Positions 20,901-28,760 of a DNA stretch of 34,723 nt are shown piece after piece. The stretch's first letter is position 1, and every line of letters starts with the position of its first letter. Under the pieces are notes generated by a model. That model did no database searches. It saw only the letters and a list, made by a program, of their open reading frames with translations, and was not told where the DNA came from. The position numbers and the translations under genes were made by a program. Source of the DNA: Aquabacterium sp. (GTDB taxonomy: Bacteria; Pseudomonadota; Gammaproteobacteria; Burkholderiales; Burkholderiaceae_C); assembly GCA_004322345.1 (NCBI GenBank), contig SCTQ01000406.1:1-34723 (forward strand), read 5' to 3'.

Positions 20901-21537
20901 AGACCTGCACCTCGATGTGCCGCGCCTGTTCGACGTACTTCTCCAGGAAGAGCCCGGCGTCCTTGAAGTTGTTGGCCGCCAGCCGCTGCACCGAGGCGAA
21001 CGCGTCGGCCAGTTCGCCGTCGTTCCAGACCAGCCGCATGCCGATGCCGCCGCCGCCGGCGGTGCTCTTGAGCATCACCGGGTAGCCGATGCGCGCGGCC
21101 TCGGCCTGCGCATGCGCGACGTCGCCGAGCAAACCGCTGCCGGGCAGCAGCGGCACCTGGCAGCGCTCGGCCAGCTCGCGTGCGGTGTGCTTGAGGCCGA
21201 AGGCTCGCATCTGGTCCGGCGCCGGGCCGATGAAGGCGATGCCCGCTGCCTCGCAGGCTTCGCTGAAGCCGGCGTTCTCCGACAGGAAGCCGTAGCCCGG
21301 GTGGATGGCCTGCGCGCCGCTGAGCTTGGCGACTTCCAGGATCTTGTCCTGGCGCAGGTAGCTTTCGGCCGCCAGCGCGGGGCCGATGCAGTAGGCCTCG
21401 TCGGCCTCGCGCACGTGGCGCGATGCGGCGTCCGCCTCCGAGTACACGGCCACGCTGCCCACGCCCAGGGCTTTCAGCGTGCGGATGATGCGGCAGGCGA
21501 TGGCGCCGCGGTTGGCGATCAGGACCTTGTTGAACAT
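17926..21537 (-). CDS. Urea/guanidine carboxylase (biotin-dependent), probably guanidine carboxylase
   Basis: 1203-residue biotin enzyme that carboxylates urea or guanidine using ATP and bicarbonate. Domain order: biotin carboxylase (1-450) with ATP-grasp loop GGGGIGM (161-167) and [10 protein letters not shown] (288-297); carboxyltransferase halves similar to allophanate hydrolase subunits 2 (about 470-780) and 1 (about 800-1010); a C-terminal region with the biotin site ESMKMEF, Lys1167 carrying biotin. No fused allophanate hydrolase domain. Databases often call this urea carboxylase. The guanidine-I riboswitch and the two DUF1989 proteins upstream indicate guanidine as substrate, giving carboxyguanidine. 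Substrate specificity was not read from residues. Confidence 0.93.
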   Translation of the reverse strand: MFNKVLIANRGAIACRIIRTLKALGVGSVAVYSEADAASRHVREADEAYCIGPALAAESYLRQDKILEVAKLSGAQAIHPGYGFLSENAGFSEACEAAGIAFIGPAPDQMRAFGLKHTARELAERCQVPLLPGSGLLGDVAHAQAEAARIGYPVMLKSTAGGGGIGMRLVWNDGELADAFASVQRLAANNFKDAGLFLEKYVEQARHIEVQVFGDGRGGVIALGERDCSVQRRNQKVIEETPAPGLSDAQRSELHATAVRLAQAVNYRSAGTVEFVYDAKEGRFYFLEVNTRLQVEHGVTEQVSGVDLVAWMVQLAAGDLLPLPQLQPRLQGASIQVRLYAEDPGKNFQPSTGVLTEVVFPADARVDTWVERGAEVPAYYDPMLAKIIVTADDRAAALAKLQAALDATRIAGIETNLDYLRQIIRDQVFVQGRQVTRFLNGFAYRPHTVEVVEPGVQTTVQDWPARLGYWDVGVPPSGPMDAYALRVANALVGNASDAAGLECTMAGPLLRFNSDTVIALAGAPVKATLDGEPLRMWRSYAVKAGASLDIGRIEEAGCRVYLAVAGGLDVPLYLGSRSTFTLGQFGGHAGRTLRPGDVLHLHPDAQGTPGREAAPEATPAFSRHWDIGVLYGPHGAPDFFLDEDVTTFFATDWEVHYNSSRTGVRLIGPKPKWARTDGGEAGLHPSNIHDNAYAIGAIDFTGDMPVILGPDGPSLGGFVCPAVVVNAELWKLGQLRPGDTLRFHRLSAAQAVQREAAIEASIRTLSAPLPAKPQDDAQACTTPVLAERAAAGDAPRVVYRQAGDRYLLVEYGPLVLDLELRMRVHALVTALQARRLDGIVDLTPGIRSLQIHFDPARLPRTRLLDELAEAEAALPPVDDMVVPSRIVHLPLAWDDTQTRAAIEKYTQSVRPDAPWCPSNIEFIRRINGLGTVDEVQRLFFDTSYLVLGLGDVYLGAPVATPIDPRQRLVTTKYNPARTWTPENAVGIGGAYLCVYGMEGPGGYQFVGRTLQMWNRWRHGEGGAAAFSKPWLLRFFDQLRFHPVSEQELLRIRADFPLGRYPLRIEETRFSLREYRAFLAKEAEGIAAFKARQQASFEAERERWRAAGQAEYVSELDTAAPTDPSELDLPEGARVVLTSVSGNVWKALVQPGQAVAAGDTLVIVESMKMEFPIVAPQAGTVHALLCREGVPVTAGQDVVVLAPA

Positions 21538-21624
21538 GGCGACAGGCGTCTGGGTGCGGGCCGTCCCGCTTGGGCGTGCGCGCCGCGGGTCGTCCCGCGG
21601 CGGAGGTCCGGGTTCGCTAGGCGG

Positions 21625-22281
21625 TCACTGCGGGTTCCAGACGAGGAACTCCACCGGCGTCGGGTTGTAGGCGTTGCAGGGGTTGTTCAGCTGCGGGCAG
21701 TTGGACACCAGCATCCAGATGTCCATCTCGGCGCGCAGCTCCACGTACTTGCCGGGCGCGGAGACGCCGTCGGCGAACTGCAGGCCGCCTTCGGGCGTCA
21801 CCGGCACGTTCATGAAGAAGTTGACGTTGGGCACGAGGTCGCGCTTGCCCAGGCCCACGTCGGCCTGCTGCAGGGCGTGGATGTAGTTGTCGCGGCAGGA
21901 GTGCATGAACTTCTTCTGCAGCGCGTAGCGCACCGTGTTGCTTTCGGCCGCGCAGGCGCCGCCCAGGGTGTCGTGGCGGCCGCAGGTGTCGGCGACGATG
22001 GTCAGCATGGGCCGGCCCTCGTTGGTGGTCAGCACGGACCCTGTCGTCAGGTAGATGCCGCCCTGGCGCAGCATGGTGTCGGTGGCGCTGTAGTGCTCGG
22101 ACGGATCGTGGCGGTTGTAGAAGATCACGTCGACGGCCTGGTTGCCCTCGAGGTCGACGATGCGCAGCACCTGGCCGGCCTTGATCTCGACCAGCCAGGG
22201 CTCGCCCGCGGGCTGGCGATGGCGCAGGGTCGCGGCCTGGGGGTCGAGCGCACTCTCCTGGATGCGGATGGCAGCAGTCAT
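21625..22281 (-). CDS. DUF1989 protein, UAAP2-type, carboxyguanidine deiminase subunit
   Basis: 218-residue DUF1989 protein long named urea-carboxylase-associated protein 2. Family work established that UAAP1 and UAAP2 together form carboxyguanidine deiminase (CgdAB), which converts carboxyguanidine to allophanate and ammonia. Visible segments include QAVDVIFYN, CRDNYIHAL and VNFFMNVPV, plus scattered Cys residues (CGRHDTLGGAC) that may bind metal. It follows the UAAP1-type gene by 13 bases with an AAGGAG ribosome binding site and precedes the carboxylase. I do not assign the A or B letter. Confidence 0.88.
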   Translation of the reverse strand: MTAAIRIQESALDPQAATLRHRQPAGEPWLVEIKAGQVLRIVDLEGNQAVDVIFYNRHDPSEHYSATDTMLRQGGIYLTTGSVLTTNEGRPMLTIVADTCGRHDTLGGACAAESNTVRYALQKKFMHSCRDNYIHALQQADVGLGKRDLVPNVNFFMNVPVTPEGGLQFADGVSAPGKYVELRAEMDIWMLVSNCPQLNNPCNAYNPTPVEFLVWNPQ

Positions 22282-22294
22282 GGCGTGGGCTCCT

Positions 22295-23101
22295 TCAGCT
22301 CAGCGCGAACACGTCGGCGTTGTGGTGGGCGCGCGCGCATTCGGGACGGAAGCGGCGGCAGTAGTCGTCGGCCGCAGCCGGCCCGCTGCGCCAGGCGGCG
22401 ATGCCGACCTTGCCGGGCGCATACACAGGGCGCGGATCCAGCGGATGCGGTGCGGTGGAGATGGCCAGCAGCACGTCCATGTCGCAGCGCAGCTCCACCA
22501 TGGAGCCGGGCTTGGCATGCGCGGCCTCGAACTGGAAGCGGCCCTCGGCGTCGACACTGACCTTGCTGAACAGGTTGACCGGCGCGATCAGGTCGCGCGC
22601 GGTGAAGCCGTGCTTGCCGATCTCGATCAGCAGGCCGTCGCGGCCACTGCGGTACATCGCGTTGCGGTGGGTCTCGTAGCGGCGCTCGCCGTACTTGATC
22701 TGCATCGTGTCGGCATCCAGCAGCGCGCCCAGCGGGTCGTGCCAACCCAGGTTGTCCTGCGTCACCGAGGCCATCGCGCGGCCCATGTCGCTCATCAGCA
22801 CGTGGCCGCGCGTGAGGTGCGCCGTGTGCTGGGACTTGAGCGTGTCGGGCATGTTGTAGCGCTCCAGCTTCTCGTGCGCCGCATACAGCACGACGGAGCA
22901 GTTGGCGCCCGCATCCAGCGCGACGAAACGCAGGGCGGTGCCGCGCCTCAGGCGCCAGCTCCAGTGACCGCCGCCGGGCACGATCTCGCTCCAGACGACC
23001 TTGTCTTCCGGCAGATCGGGGGCGTAGCGCTTCCAGTGCGCGATGGCGTCCACCGGCGCGTCGGCCGGTGGGTTGTCGAGGAGGTGTTCGGGATGTTCCA
23101 T
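22295..23101 (-). CDS. DUF1989 protein, UAAP1-type, carboxyguanidine deiminase subunit
   Basis: 268-residue DUF1989 protein, the partner of the 218-residue protein just downstream. Recognisable stretches are the Trp-rich start (WSEIVPGGGHWSWRLRRG), LMSDMGRAMASV, and the DLIAPVNLFSKVSV strand equivalent to VPNVNFFMNVPV in the partner, which shows common ancestry. The C-terminus has a Cys-containing YCRRFRPEC. Together they would deiminate carboxyguanidine. GAGGAG ribosome binding site; preceded by the ATPase gene with 10 bases between. Confidence 0.88.
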   Translation of the reverse strand: MEHPEHLLDNPPADAPVDAIAHWKRYAPDLPEDKVVWSEIVPGGGHWSWRLRRGTALRFVALDAGANCSVVLYAAHEKLERYNMPDTLKSQHTAHLTRGHVLMSDMGRAMASVTQDNLGWHDPLGALLDADTMQIKYGERRYETHRNAMYRSGRDGLLIEIGKHGFTARDLIAPVNLFSKVSVDAEGRFQFEAAHAKPGSMVELRCDMDVLLAISTAPHPLDPRPVYAPGKVGIAAWRSGPAAADDYCRRFRPECARAHHNADVFALS

Positions 23102-23111
23102 GTGGGACTCC

Positions 23112-23990
23112 TCAGGCAGCGGGCGCGGCGGCCTTCGACAGCTTCTCCAGCAGCTCGAAGTCCGTCTTCATGCCCGAGGTCTCGCGGATGCGGTTGAGGA
23201 TCTCGCGCTTGAGCGCGAGGAATTCGGGGGCGTGCTTCATCTCCTGCGTGCGCTCCTTGGGCAGGGGCACCTGGTAGACGGTGTCGATGCGGCCCGGTCG
23301 AGGCGCCATCAGCACCACGCGCTGGCCGAGGTAGATGGCCTCCTCCACGTCGTGGGTGACGAAGACGATGGTCGCCTTCTCCAGCTTGTGCACGTGGAGG
23401 ATGAGGTCGTGCATGACCTCGCGCGTCTGCGCGTCCAGTGCGCCGAAGGGCTCGTCCATCAGCAGGATCTGCGGGCGGCCCATCAGCGCGCGCGCGATGG
23501 CCACGCGCTGCTGCATGCCGCCGGAGAGCTGGTTGGGCCAGGCATCGGCATTGGCGGTCAGGCCCATCAGGCTGAGCAGCGCATCGGCGCGGCCGCCGGC
23601 GGCTTCCACGTCGCTGCTGCTGCGGTCCGTCGTGTGGGCCTGCAGGCGGCGGCAGAACTTGATGTTCTCGCGCACCGACAGCCAGGGGTACAGGCTGTAG
23701 TGCTGGAACACCATCGCGCGGTCGATGCCAGGGCCGGCCACGGTGCGGCCGCTGACCTGCAGCTCGCCGCCGGTGTGGTATTCCAGCCCGCCGATGATGC
23801 GCAGCAGGGTGGACTTGCCGCAGCCCGATGCGCCGACGAAGGTGACGAACTCGTTGTCGGCGATGTCCAGGCTGACGTCCTGCAGCGCGTCGACCTGGGA
23901 CCCGTCGAAGCGCTTGAAGATGCGCTTGACGGCGATCTTGATGTTGGTCGCGGCGGGCGGCTTGAGATGGAGGGAGTTGGAGTGGTCCAT
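23112..23990 (-). CDS. ABC transporter ATP-binding protein (nitrate/taurine/guanidine type)
   Basis: 292-residue ATPase with Walker A GASGCGKST (53-61), Q-loop FQHYSLYPW, signature LSGGMQQR, Walker B ILLMDEP and H-loop THD, all intact. It belongs to the SsuB/TauB/NrtD group. Two starts are possible: ATG at 23999, overlapping the permease stop as ATGA, or ATG at 23990, with AAAGGA eight bases before it. I favour 23990. With the riboswitch and carboxylase in the same operon, the transported substrate is probably guanidine; that is inference from context. Confidence 0.93.
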   Translation of the reverse strand: MDHSNSLHLKPPAATNIKIAVKRIFKRFDGSQVDALQDVSLDIADNEFVTFVGASGCGKSTLLRIIGGLEYHTGGELQVSGRTVAGPGIDRAMVFQHYSLYPWLSVRENIKFCRRLQAHTTDRSSSDVEAAGGRADALLSLMGLTANADAWPNQLSGGMQQRVAIARALMGRPQILLMDEPFGALDAQTREVMHDLILHVHKLEKATIVFVTHDVEEAIYLGQRVVLMAPRPGRIDTVYQVPLPKERTQEMKHAPEFLALKREILNRIRETSGMKTDFELLEKLSKAAAPAA

Positions 23991-23995
23991 TGCCT

Positions 23996-24814
23996 TCATC
24001 CTTTGAGGTACAGCCAGGGGAAGGCGCGGCGGTGCGCGAAGCGGAAGGCCTGGTCGGTCAGCAGCCCGATCGCACCGATCAGCAGGATGCCGGCGAAGAT
24101 CTTGTCGGTCTGCAGGAAGCGCTGGGCCTTGAGGATGGAGTAGCCCAGGCCGGAGTTGGCGGCCACCAGCTCGGCGACGACGAGGTAGGTCCAGGCCCAG
24201 CCCATGGTCACGCGCATGGTGTCCATCAATGCCGGCTTGGCCGAGGGCAGGATGACCTTCTCGATCAGCTCCAGGCGGCTGGCGCCCATGGTCTGTGCCG
24301 CCTCGATCTGGGCCAACGGCACGCGCTTCACGTCCTCGGCCACCATCAGCACCATCTGGAAGAAGGTGCCGATGAAGATGATGGCGATCTTGCTCGACTC
24401 CTCGATGCCCACCCACAGCATGACCAGCGGGATGAAAGCCACCGCGGGCATGTAGCGGATGAAGTCGGTCAGCGGCTCCAGCAGGGCCTGCACCGCGCGG
24501 AAGGTGCCGATCAGCAGGCCCAGCGGCATCGCGATGACGGCGGAGATGAGGAACCCGCCCACCACGCGATAGACGCTGATGCCGATGTCACCCAGCAGGT
24601 TGTTCGTGTGCCACCACTCGACGGCACGCGTCCATACCGCGCCGGGTGCCGGCAGGAAGACCTTGTCCACGCCGGCACCGACGCTGGCGATCCACCAGGC
24701 CAGCAGCGGCGCGAGCAGGCCCACGGCCGCCAGCACCCAGTACTGCGGCTGCGAGATGGGGCCACGCACCGACCAGATGCCGGGCGGGCGCACGCTTTGG
24801 TTGTCATCGGACAT
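23996..24814 (-). CDS. ABC transporter permease (SsuC/TauC type)
   Basis: 272-residue inner-membrane permease with about six hydrophobic segments and the cytoplasmic EAA-type loop EAAQTMGASRLELIEKVILP (about residues 169-188) that contacts the ATPase. The start at 24814 has GAGAGG upstream; a longer in-frame start at 24838 is less likely. It lies between the binding-protein and ATPase genes of the riboswitch-controlled operon. Confidence 0.92.
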   Translation of the reverse strand: MSDDNQSVRPPGIWSVRGPISQPQYWVLAAVGLLAPLLAWWIASVGAGVDKVFLPAPGAVWTRAVEWWHTNNLLGDIGISVYRVVGGFLISAVIAMPLGLLIGTFRAVQALLEPLTDFIRYMPAVAFIPLVMLWVGIEESSKIAIIFIGTFFQMVLMVAEDVKRVPLAQIEAAQTMGASRLELIEKVILPSAKPALMDTMRVTMGWAWTYLVVAELVAANSGLGYSILKAQRFLQTDKIFAGILLIGAIGLLTDQAFRFAHRRAFPWLYLKG

Positions 24815-24831
24815 CGGGAACCTCTCCGGGC

Positions 24832-24851
24832 CCGCCACGCAGGCGTGGCGG
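24832..24851 (-). repeat. Intercistronic hairpin between binding-protein and permease genes
   Basis: CCGCCACGC / GCGTGGCGG forms a 9-base stem with a 2-base loop, just past the binding-protein stop. No T-run follows, so it is unlikely to terminate transcription. Such hairpins often stabilise the upstream message, giving more binding protein than permease. Confidence 0.5.
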
Positions 24852-24892
24852 CAAGCAACGATGGGTGGACTCTGCAGCAGCCGTGCCAGGGG

Positions 24893-25918
24893 CTACTTGG
24901 CCTTCAGCGCCTCGGCCAGCAGCGAGGCGTCGATGCCCTTGGCGGGATCGGGCCTGCCTTCGATCAGCTTGTTGTCGGAGAGGAACTTGATCACGGTGGG
25001 CGCCACGCCCAGCAGCGACAGCGGGTTGCCGGCCGGGCCCATGGCCTCCTGGTTGAGCCTGGCGTCGAAGAAGCGCGTGCCCGGCAGCAACAGCTTGTAT
25101 TCGGCCGGCTGGAGGCTGACCACCTTGCTCATGATCTTCGCGGCCTCGTCGGGCTGGCTCTGGATGAAGGCCACGGTGTCGAACCAGGCGCGGATCATCC
25201 CGACGTAGTCACGACGCTTGGCGGCGATGCTCTTTTCCTGCGCCACCAGCAGGTCAGGGATCAGGCCCGGCAGGTCCTTGGAGGTGAAGAGCGTGCGGCC
25301 CTTGCCGCTGGCCTCGATCTGGTGGATCCAGGGGTTCCAGACCACGGCCGCGTCGACGCGGCCGCTCATGAAGGCCGCGGCTGCGTCACCGGCCGACAGG
25401 TTGACGATCTTCACGTCGCCCGGCTTCATGCCGTTCTTCGCCAGGGCGTTGACGAGCACGAAGTGCGAGACGCTGAACTGCTCCAGCGCGATGCTCCTGC
25501 CCTTGAGGTCGGGGAAGGCCTTGATCTTCGGGCCCACCACCAGCGCGTCGTTGCCGGCCGAGTTGTCGTTGACGAGGATGGTCTTCAGCGCGATGCCCTT
25601 GGCCAGCGGGCCCATGGTGTCGGACCAGGTCTGGGAGTTGGCGTCGAGCTGGCCGGCGGACAGGGCGGATATGGAGTCGGTGTAGTTGGCGAACCAGACG
25701 AGCTTGACCTCCGCGCCGTGCTTCTTGAAGTAGCCCTTCTGCTCGGCCACGTACCAGGCCACCCAGCCCGGCCAGTCGGACACGCCGACCTTGATCTCGG
25801 CACGCGCGGAGGACATGCCGACGACGAAGAGCGCGGCGCCAACGAATGCAGCGGCCAGCGCCTGGAGGATGCGGGAAGGGGATGGGAGGGCGGCGGTGAT
25901 GCGGACGTTGACGGCCAT
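24893..25918 (-). CDS. ABC transporter substrate-binding protein (NMT1/SsuA/TauA-like)
   Basis: 341-residue periplasmic binding protein. It has a signal peptide with a hydrophobic core LQALAAAFVGAALFVVGM ending at ARA (about residue 40), then the mature start EIKVGVSDWPGWVAWYVAEQ typical of the nitrate/sulfonate/taurine group. The frame stays open upstream through the riboswitch, but AGGAG eight bases before the ATG at 25918 identifies the start. First gene of the operon controlled by the guanidine riboswitch; a guanidine-related ligand is likely but not proven. Confidence 0.92.
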   Translation of the reverse strand: MAVNVRITAALPSPSRILQALAAAFVGAALFVVGMSSARAEIKVGVSDWPGWVAWYVAEQKGYFKKHGAEVKLVWFANYTDSISALSAGQLDANSQTWSDTMGPLAKGIALKTILVNDNSAGNDALVVGPKIKAFPDLKGRSIALEQFSVSHFVLVNALAKNGMKPGDVKIVNLSAGDAAAAFMSGRVDAAVVWNPWIHQIEASGKGRTLFTSKDLPGLIPDLLVAQEKSIAAKRRDYVGMIRAWFDTVAFIQSQPDEAAKIMSKVVSLQPAEYKLLLPGTRFFDARLNQEAMGPAGNPLSLLGVAPTVIKFLSDNKLIEGRPDPAKGIDASLLAEALKAK

Positions 25919-25926
25919 GGGGAACG

Positions 25927-25984
25927 CTCCTGCACGAAGGGATGGATGGAACCGCAAGAGGCGCCTGCCAGGTCGCACGACCTG
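25927..25984 (-). promoter_or_regulatory. Putative translational expression platform of the guanidine riboswitch
   Basis: Between the aptamer and the start codon are a short hairpin, CAGGTCG / CGACCTG (25969-25984), and an anti-Shine-Dalgarno stretch CTCTTGC (25954-25960). The latter can pair over seven positions (one G-U) with GCAGGAG (25927-25933), which contains the ribosome binding site. No terminator with a T-run is present. Control at translation initiation is therefore more likely than termination. This is a structural inference. Confidence 0.45.
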
Positions 25985-25989
25985 CAAAC

Positions 25990-26100
25990 ACACCTCCCGG
26001 GCTTTTATCCCTCCGTGGAGCTTCCCCTGCCGGGCAAGCCGGTCACTCTCGGTCGCGGACATCGCGCAGGCCGCAGCCGGCGATCGGAACCCTAGAGACC
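25990..26100 (-). ncRNA. Guanidine-I riboswitch (ykkC class)
   Basis: On the minus strand the 5' part contains CTAGGGTTCCG (26085-26095). It is followed by CCGAGAG (26046-26052) and the 3' hallmark ACGG...GGGATAAAAGCCCGGGAG (25994-26011). These blocks, in order and at about the right spacing, are the conserved core of the ykkC guanidine-I aptamer, which binds guanidinium and turns genes on. It lies about 70 bases upstream of the binding-protein gene. The genes below it (transporter, DUF1989 pair, carboxylase) are exactly those known to be controlled by this class. Confidence 0.93.
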
Positions 26101-26318
26101 ATTAACGACAAGGCTTGCGCCTCTCGCACCGTCGACTGCATGCAAACCGTGCGCCAGCGCTTGTCGCCCGGTTTTGCACTCGAAACGTGCACTCCGGGCC
26201 GGACGCCGCACCAAGCCCTGGCTCACCCTGGCGGGAACCCGCGTCCGCGATCGGCTTGTGCGGCCGCGCTGCGCCCGCACTTGGGGCCCGACGCACATCC
26301 CGCAAGGCCGCGACCCGA
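26101..26318. other. Divergent intergenic region between guanidine operon and corA
   Basis: About 220 bases without a supported gene. It should hold the promoter of the riboswitch transcript: on the minus strand a GTTAAT box lies just before the aptamer, but its -35 partner is poor. No other structure stands out. Confidence 0.4.
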
Positions 26319-26530
26319 TGTGATAATCGCGGCCTTTCCACGACGGAGATCCTCCTTGGACAGTCACCCTCGGTGACCGCCCGCTCCAGCATCCGCGCCG
26401 CAGCACCCGCCACCGTGCCGGCAGCCGCGCAGGATCCGAGGACGCGAGGCGGCCCTTTCCCCACCGCCTTGCCCACCAGAACTGCCCCTCGTGCGTTATC
26501 CGTGCGGCAGTCTGATCCGCTGGAGTTCCG
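26319..26530 (+). promoter_or_regulatory. Candidate extended -10 promoter and ~200-base leader of corA
   Basis: TGTGATAAT (26319-26327) fits an extended -10 element (GATAAT at 26322-26327); no good -35 is visible. If used, transcription starts near 26334, leaving a leader of nearly 200 bases before corA. It contains a hairpin GTCACC-CTC-GGTGAC (26363-26377) and a C-rich region. I do not recognise an M-box or another known magnesium riboswitch. Confidence 0.4.
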
Positions 26531-27490
26531 ATGCTCAACGTCTTCACGCTGGCCAATGGCCGGCTGTTCCAGGAAGAAATCGACAGCGCCGAGGCCCTCG
26601 CCCCGGTGACGCCCATCTGGGTCGACCTGGAAGCCCCCACCCCCGCCGAGAAGAGCTGGGTGGCCGGGCGCTTCAACCTGATCATCCCCGACGACATCGT
26701 CGACGAGGACCTGGAAGAGTCCGCCCGCTTCTACGAGGAGGAGGGCGCCATCCACCTGCGCTCCGACTTCCTGATCGACGACGGCGAGACGCCGCGCAAC
26801 GTGCGCGTGGCCTTCATCCTCTACCGCAACGTGCTGATCTCGGTACACCGCGAGGACTTGCCGGTCTTCCGCCTGCTGCGCATGCGCGCACGCCGCATTC
26901 CCGCGCTGATCGAGGACGCCAAGGACGTGCTGCTCAAGCTCTACGACGCCGACGCGGAGTTCTCCGCCGACACGCTGGAGCGCATCTACGACTCACTGGA
27001 GGCCGTCAGCAAGCGCGTGCTGAAGTCTCAGATGAACGACGAAGCGGCAGCCGGCGTGCTGGCCGCCATCGCGCGCCAGGAGGACTTGAACGGCCGCATC
27101 CGCCGCAACGTGATGGACACGCGACGCGCGGTCAGCTTCATGATGCGTGCCCGCATGCTCAACGCCGAGCAGTTCGAGGAGGCGCGCCAGATCCTGCGCG
27201 ACATCGACTCGCTGGATTCGCACACGGCCTTCCTCTTCGACAAGATCAACTTCCTGATGGACGCCACGGTCGGCTTCATCAACATCAACCAGAACAAGAT
27301 CATCAAGATCTTCTCCGTGGCCTCCGTCGCCCTGCTGCCGCCGACGCTGATCGCCAGCATCTACGGCATGAACTTCCAGGCCATGCCGGAGCTGAACTGG
27401 AAGCTGGGTTATCCGTTCGCGCTTGGGCTGATGATCGCGTCGATCATCACGCCCTTCTGGTATTTCCGGCGCAAGGGCTGGCTCAACTAG
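26531..27490 (+). CDS. corA: Magnesium/cobalt transport protein CorA
   Basis: Pentameric inner-membrane channel for Mg2+ (also Co2+ and Ni2+). The 319-residue protein has an acidic N-terminal cytoplasmic domain, long helices, and two C-terminal membrane helices separated by the GMN signature (279-281), ending in the basic FRRKGW tail. An in-frame stop (TGA, 26513-26515) just upstream fixes the start at 26531, with TGGAG before it. Followed by a strong terminator. Confidence 0.96.
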   Translation: MLNVFTLANGRLFQEEIDSAEALAPVTPIWVDLEAPTPAEKSWVAGRFNLIIPDDIVDEDLEESARFYEEEGAIHLRSDFLIDDGETPRNVRVAFILYRNVLISVHREDLPVFRLLRMRARRIPALIEDAKDVLLKLYDADAEFSADTLERIYDSLEAVSKRVLKSQMNDEAAAGVLAAIARQEDLNGRIRRNVMDTRRAVSFMMRARMLNAEQFEEARQILRDIDSLDSHTAFLFDKINFLMDATVGFININQNKIIKIFSVASVALLPPTLIASIYGMNFQAMPELNWKLGYPFALGLMIASIITPFWYFRRKGWLN

Positions 27491-27506
27491 GACGCGCCCG
27501 GAATGA

Positions 27507-27535
27507 GAAATGGCCCCGCGGGGCCATTTCCTTTT
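27507..27535 (+). terminator. Strong terminator after corA, probably bidirectional
   Basis: An 11-base perfect stem GAAATGGCCCC / GGGGCCATTTC (27507-27517, 27520-27530) is followed by CTTTT on the plus strand. On the minus strand the tail is weaker (TCATTCC), but the hairpin sits just downstream of the convergent DAHP synthase gene and may serve both. Confidence 0.85.
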
Positions 27536-27553
27536 GGAGCGCCGGCGGTGGGG

Positions 27554-28672
27554 TCAGCGTGCGCGGCGCGCGGCCACCGCATCCGACAGGATCTTCAGCA
27601 CCTGCTCGGAATCGTCCCAGCCGATGCAGGCATCGGTGATGCTCTGGCCGTAGGCCAGCTTGGACGGATCGTCCTTGCCCGGGGTGAACTTCTGGGCGCC
27701 GGCGTTCAGGTGGCTTTCCACCATCACGCCGAAGATGCGGCGGCTGCCGCCGCTGACCTGGCGTGCGATGTCCTGGGCCACCTCGATCTGCTTCTGGTGC
27801 TGCTTGGAACTGTTGGCATGCGAGCAGTCCACCATCAGCGTGGCCGGCAGCTTGGCGGCCTCCAGATCCTTGCAGGCGGCCTCGACGCTGGCCTCGTCGT
27901 AGTTGGGCGCCTTGCCGCCGCGCAGGATCACGTGGCAGTCCGGGTTGCCCGCGGTCTCGACGATGGAGACCTGGCCGTTCTTGTGCACCGACAGGAAGTG
28001 GTGCGGGCGGGCCGCGGCCTGGATGGCGTCGGTGGCGATCTTGATGTTGCCGTCGGTACCGTTCTTGAAGCCGATGGGCGCCGACAGGCCGGAGGACAGT
28101 TCGCGGTGCACCTGGCTCTCGGTCGTGCGTGCGCCGATCGCGCCCCAGGAGATCAGGTCGCCGATGTACTGCGGCGAGATCACGTCCAGGAACTCGCTGC
28201 CCGCCGGCACGCCCAGCCGGTTGATGTCCAGCAGCAGCGAGCGTGCAATGCGCAGGCCTTCGTCGATGCGGAAGCTCTCGTCCAGGTAGGGGTCGTTGAT
28301 CAGTCCCTTCCAGCCCACCGTCGTGCGCGGCTTCTCGAAGTAGACGCGCATGACGATCTCCAGCGTGTCCTTGTACTGCTCGCGCAGCGCCTTGAGCTTG
28401 CGCGCGTAGTCCACAGCCGCAACGGGATCGTGGATGGAGCAGGGGCCGATGATGACCAGCATGCGGTCCTGCGCGCCCTGCAGGATGTTGCGGATGGCCG
28501 AACGCGTCTGCGTGACCAGGGCCTCCACCGGCGTGCCGCGGATCGGGAAGAAGCGGATCAGGTGCTCCGGCGGCGGCAGCGGCGTGACGCCGCGGATGCG
28601 TTCGTCGTCGGTGCGCGAGGTGCGGTCGTCGGGGGCTACCCAGTTTTCGGCGGCGGAGGATGCGGCGTTCAT
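27554..28672 (-). CDS. aroG: 3-deoxy-7-phosphoheptulonate synthase (class I DAHP synthase)
   Basis: First enzyme of the shikimate pathway: phosphoenolpyruvate plus erythrose 4-phosphate gives DAHP. The 372-residue class I (AroG/AroF/AroH type) protein has GPCSIHDP (76-83) with the metal-ligand Cys78, EKPRTTVGWKGL, GFKNGTDGN and the HANSSKQHQKQ metal/substrate segment. It is about 20 residues longer at the N-terminus than E. coli AroG. The start at 28672 has AGGAGTCCACG before it; a longer in-frame start at 28729 lies inside the leader. The isozyme letter (sensitivity to Phe, Tyr or Trp) cannot be decided from sequence alone. An attenuator lies upstream. Confidence 0.94.
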   Translation of the reverse strand: MNAASSAAENWVAPDDRTSRTDDERIRGVTPLPPPEHLIRFFPIRGTPVEALVTQTRSAIRNILQGAQDRMLVIIGPCSIHDPVAAVDYARKLKALREQYKDTLEIVMRVYFEKPRTTVGWKGLINDPYLDESFRIDEGLRIARSLLLDINRLGVPAGSEFLDVISPQYIGDLISWGAIGARTTESQVHRELSSGLSAPIGFKNGTDGNIKIATDAIQAAARPHHFLSVHKNGQVSIVETAGNPDCHVILRGGKAPNYDEASVEAACKDLEAAKLPATLMVDCSHANSSKQHQKQIEVAQDIARQVSGGSRRIFGVMVESHLNAGAQKFTPGKDDPSKLAYGQSITDACIGWDDSEQVLKILSDAVAARRAR

Positions 28673-28726
28673 CGTGGACTCCTGATAGGGACTGCGGGCG
28701 GAACAGGAAGAGAGAAAGTGGACGGA

Positions 28727-28760
28727 CAAAGAAAAACCGCCGGGGGTCGCCCGGCGGTTT
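28727..28760 (-). terminator. Attenuator terminator in the DAHP synthase leader
   Basis: On the minus strand AAACCGCCGGG pairs with CCCGGCGGTTT (28734-28744 and 28750-28760, 11 pairs, 5-base loop), followed directly by TTTTTCTTTG. It lies between the leader peptide and the DAHP synthase start, a canonical intrinsic terminator in an attenuation position. Confidence 0.88.

Noticed and set aside
19063-22560. A very long open frame on the plus strand opposite the carboxylase and DUF1989 genes.
   Set aside because: It is antisense to well-supported genes and reads as His/Ala/Gly/Arg-rich sequence with no recognisable domain, the usual result of high GC at third codon positions.
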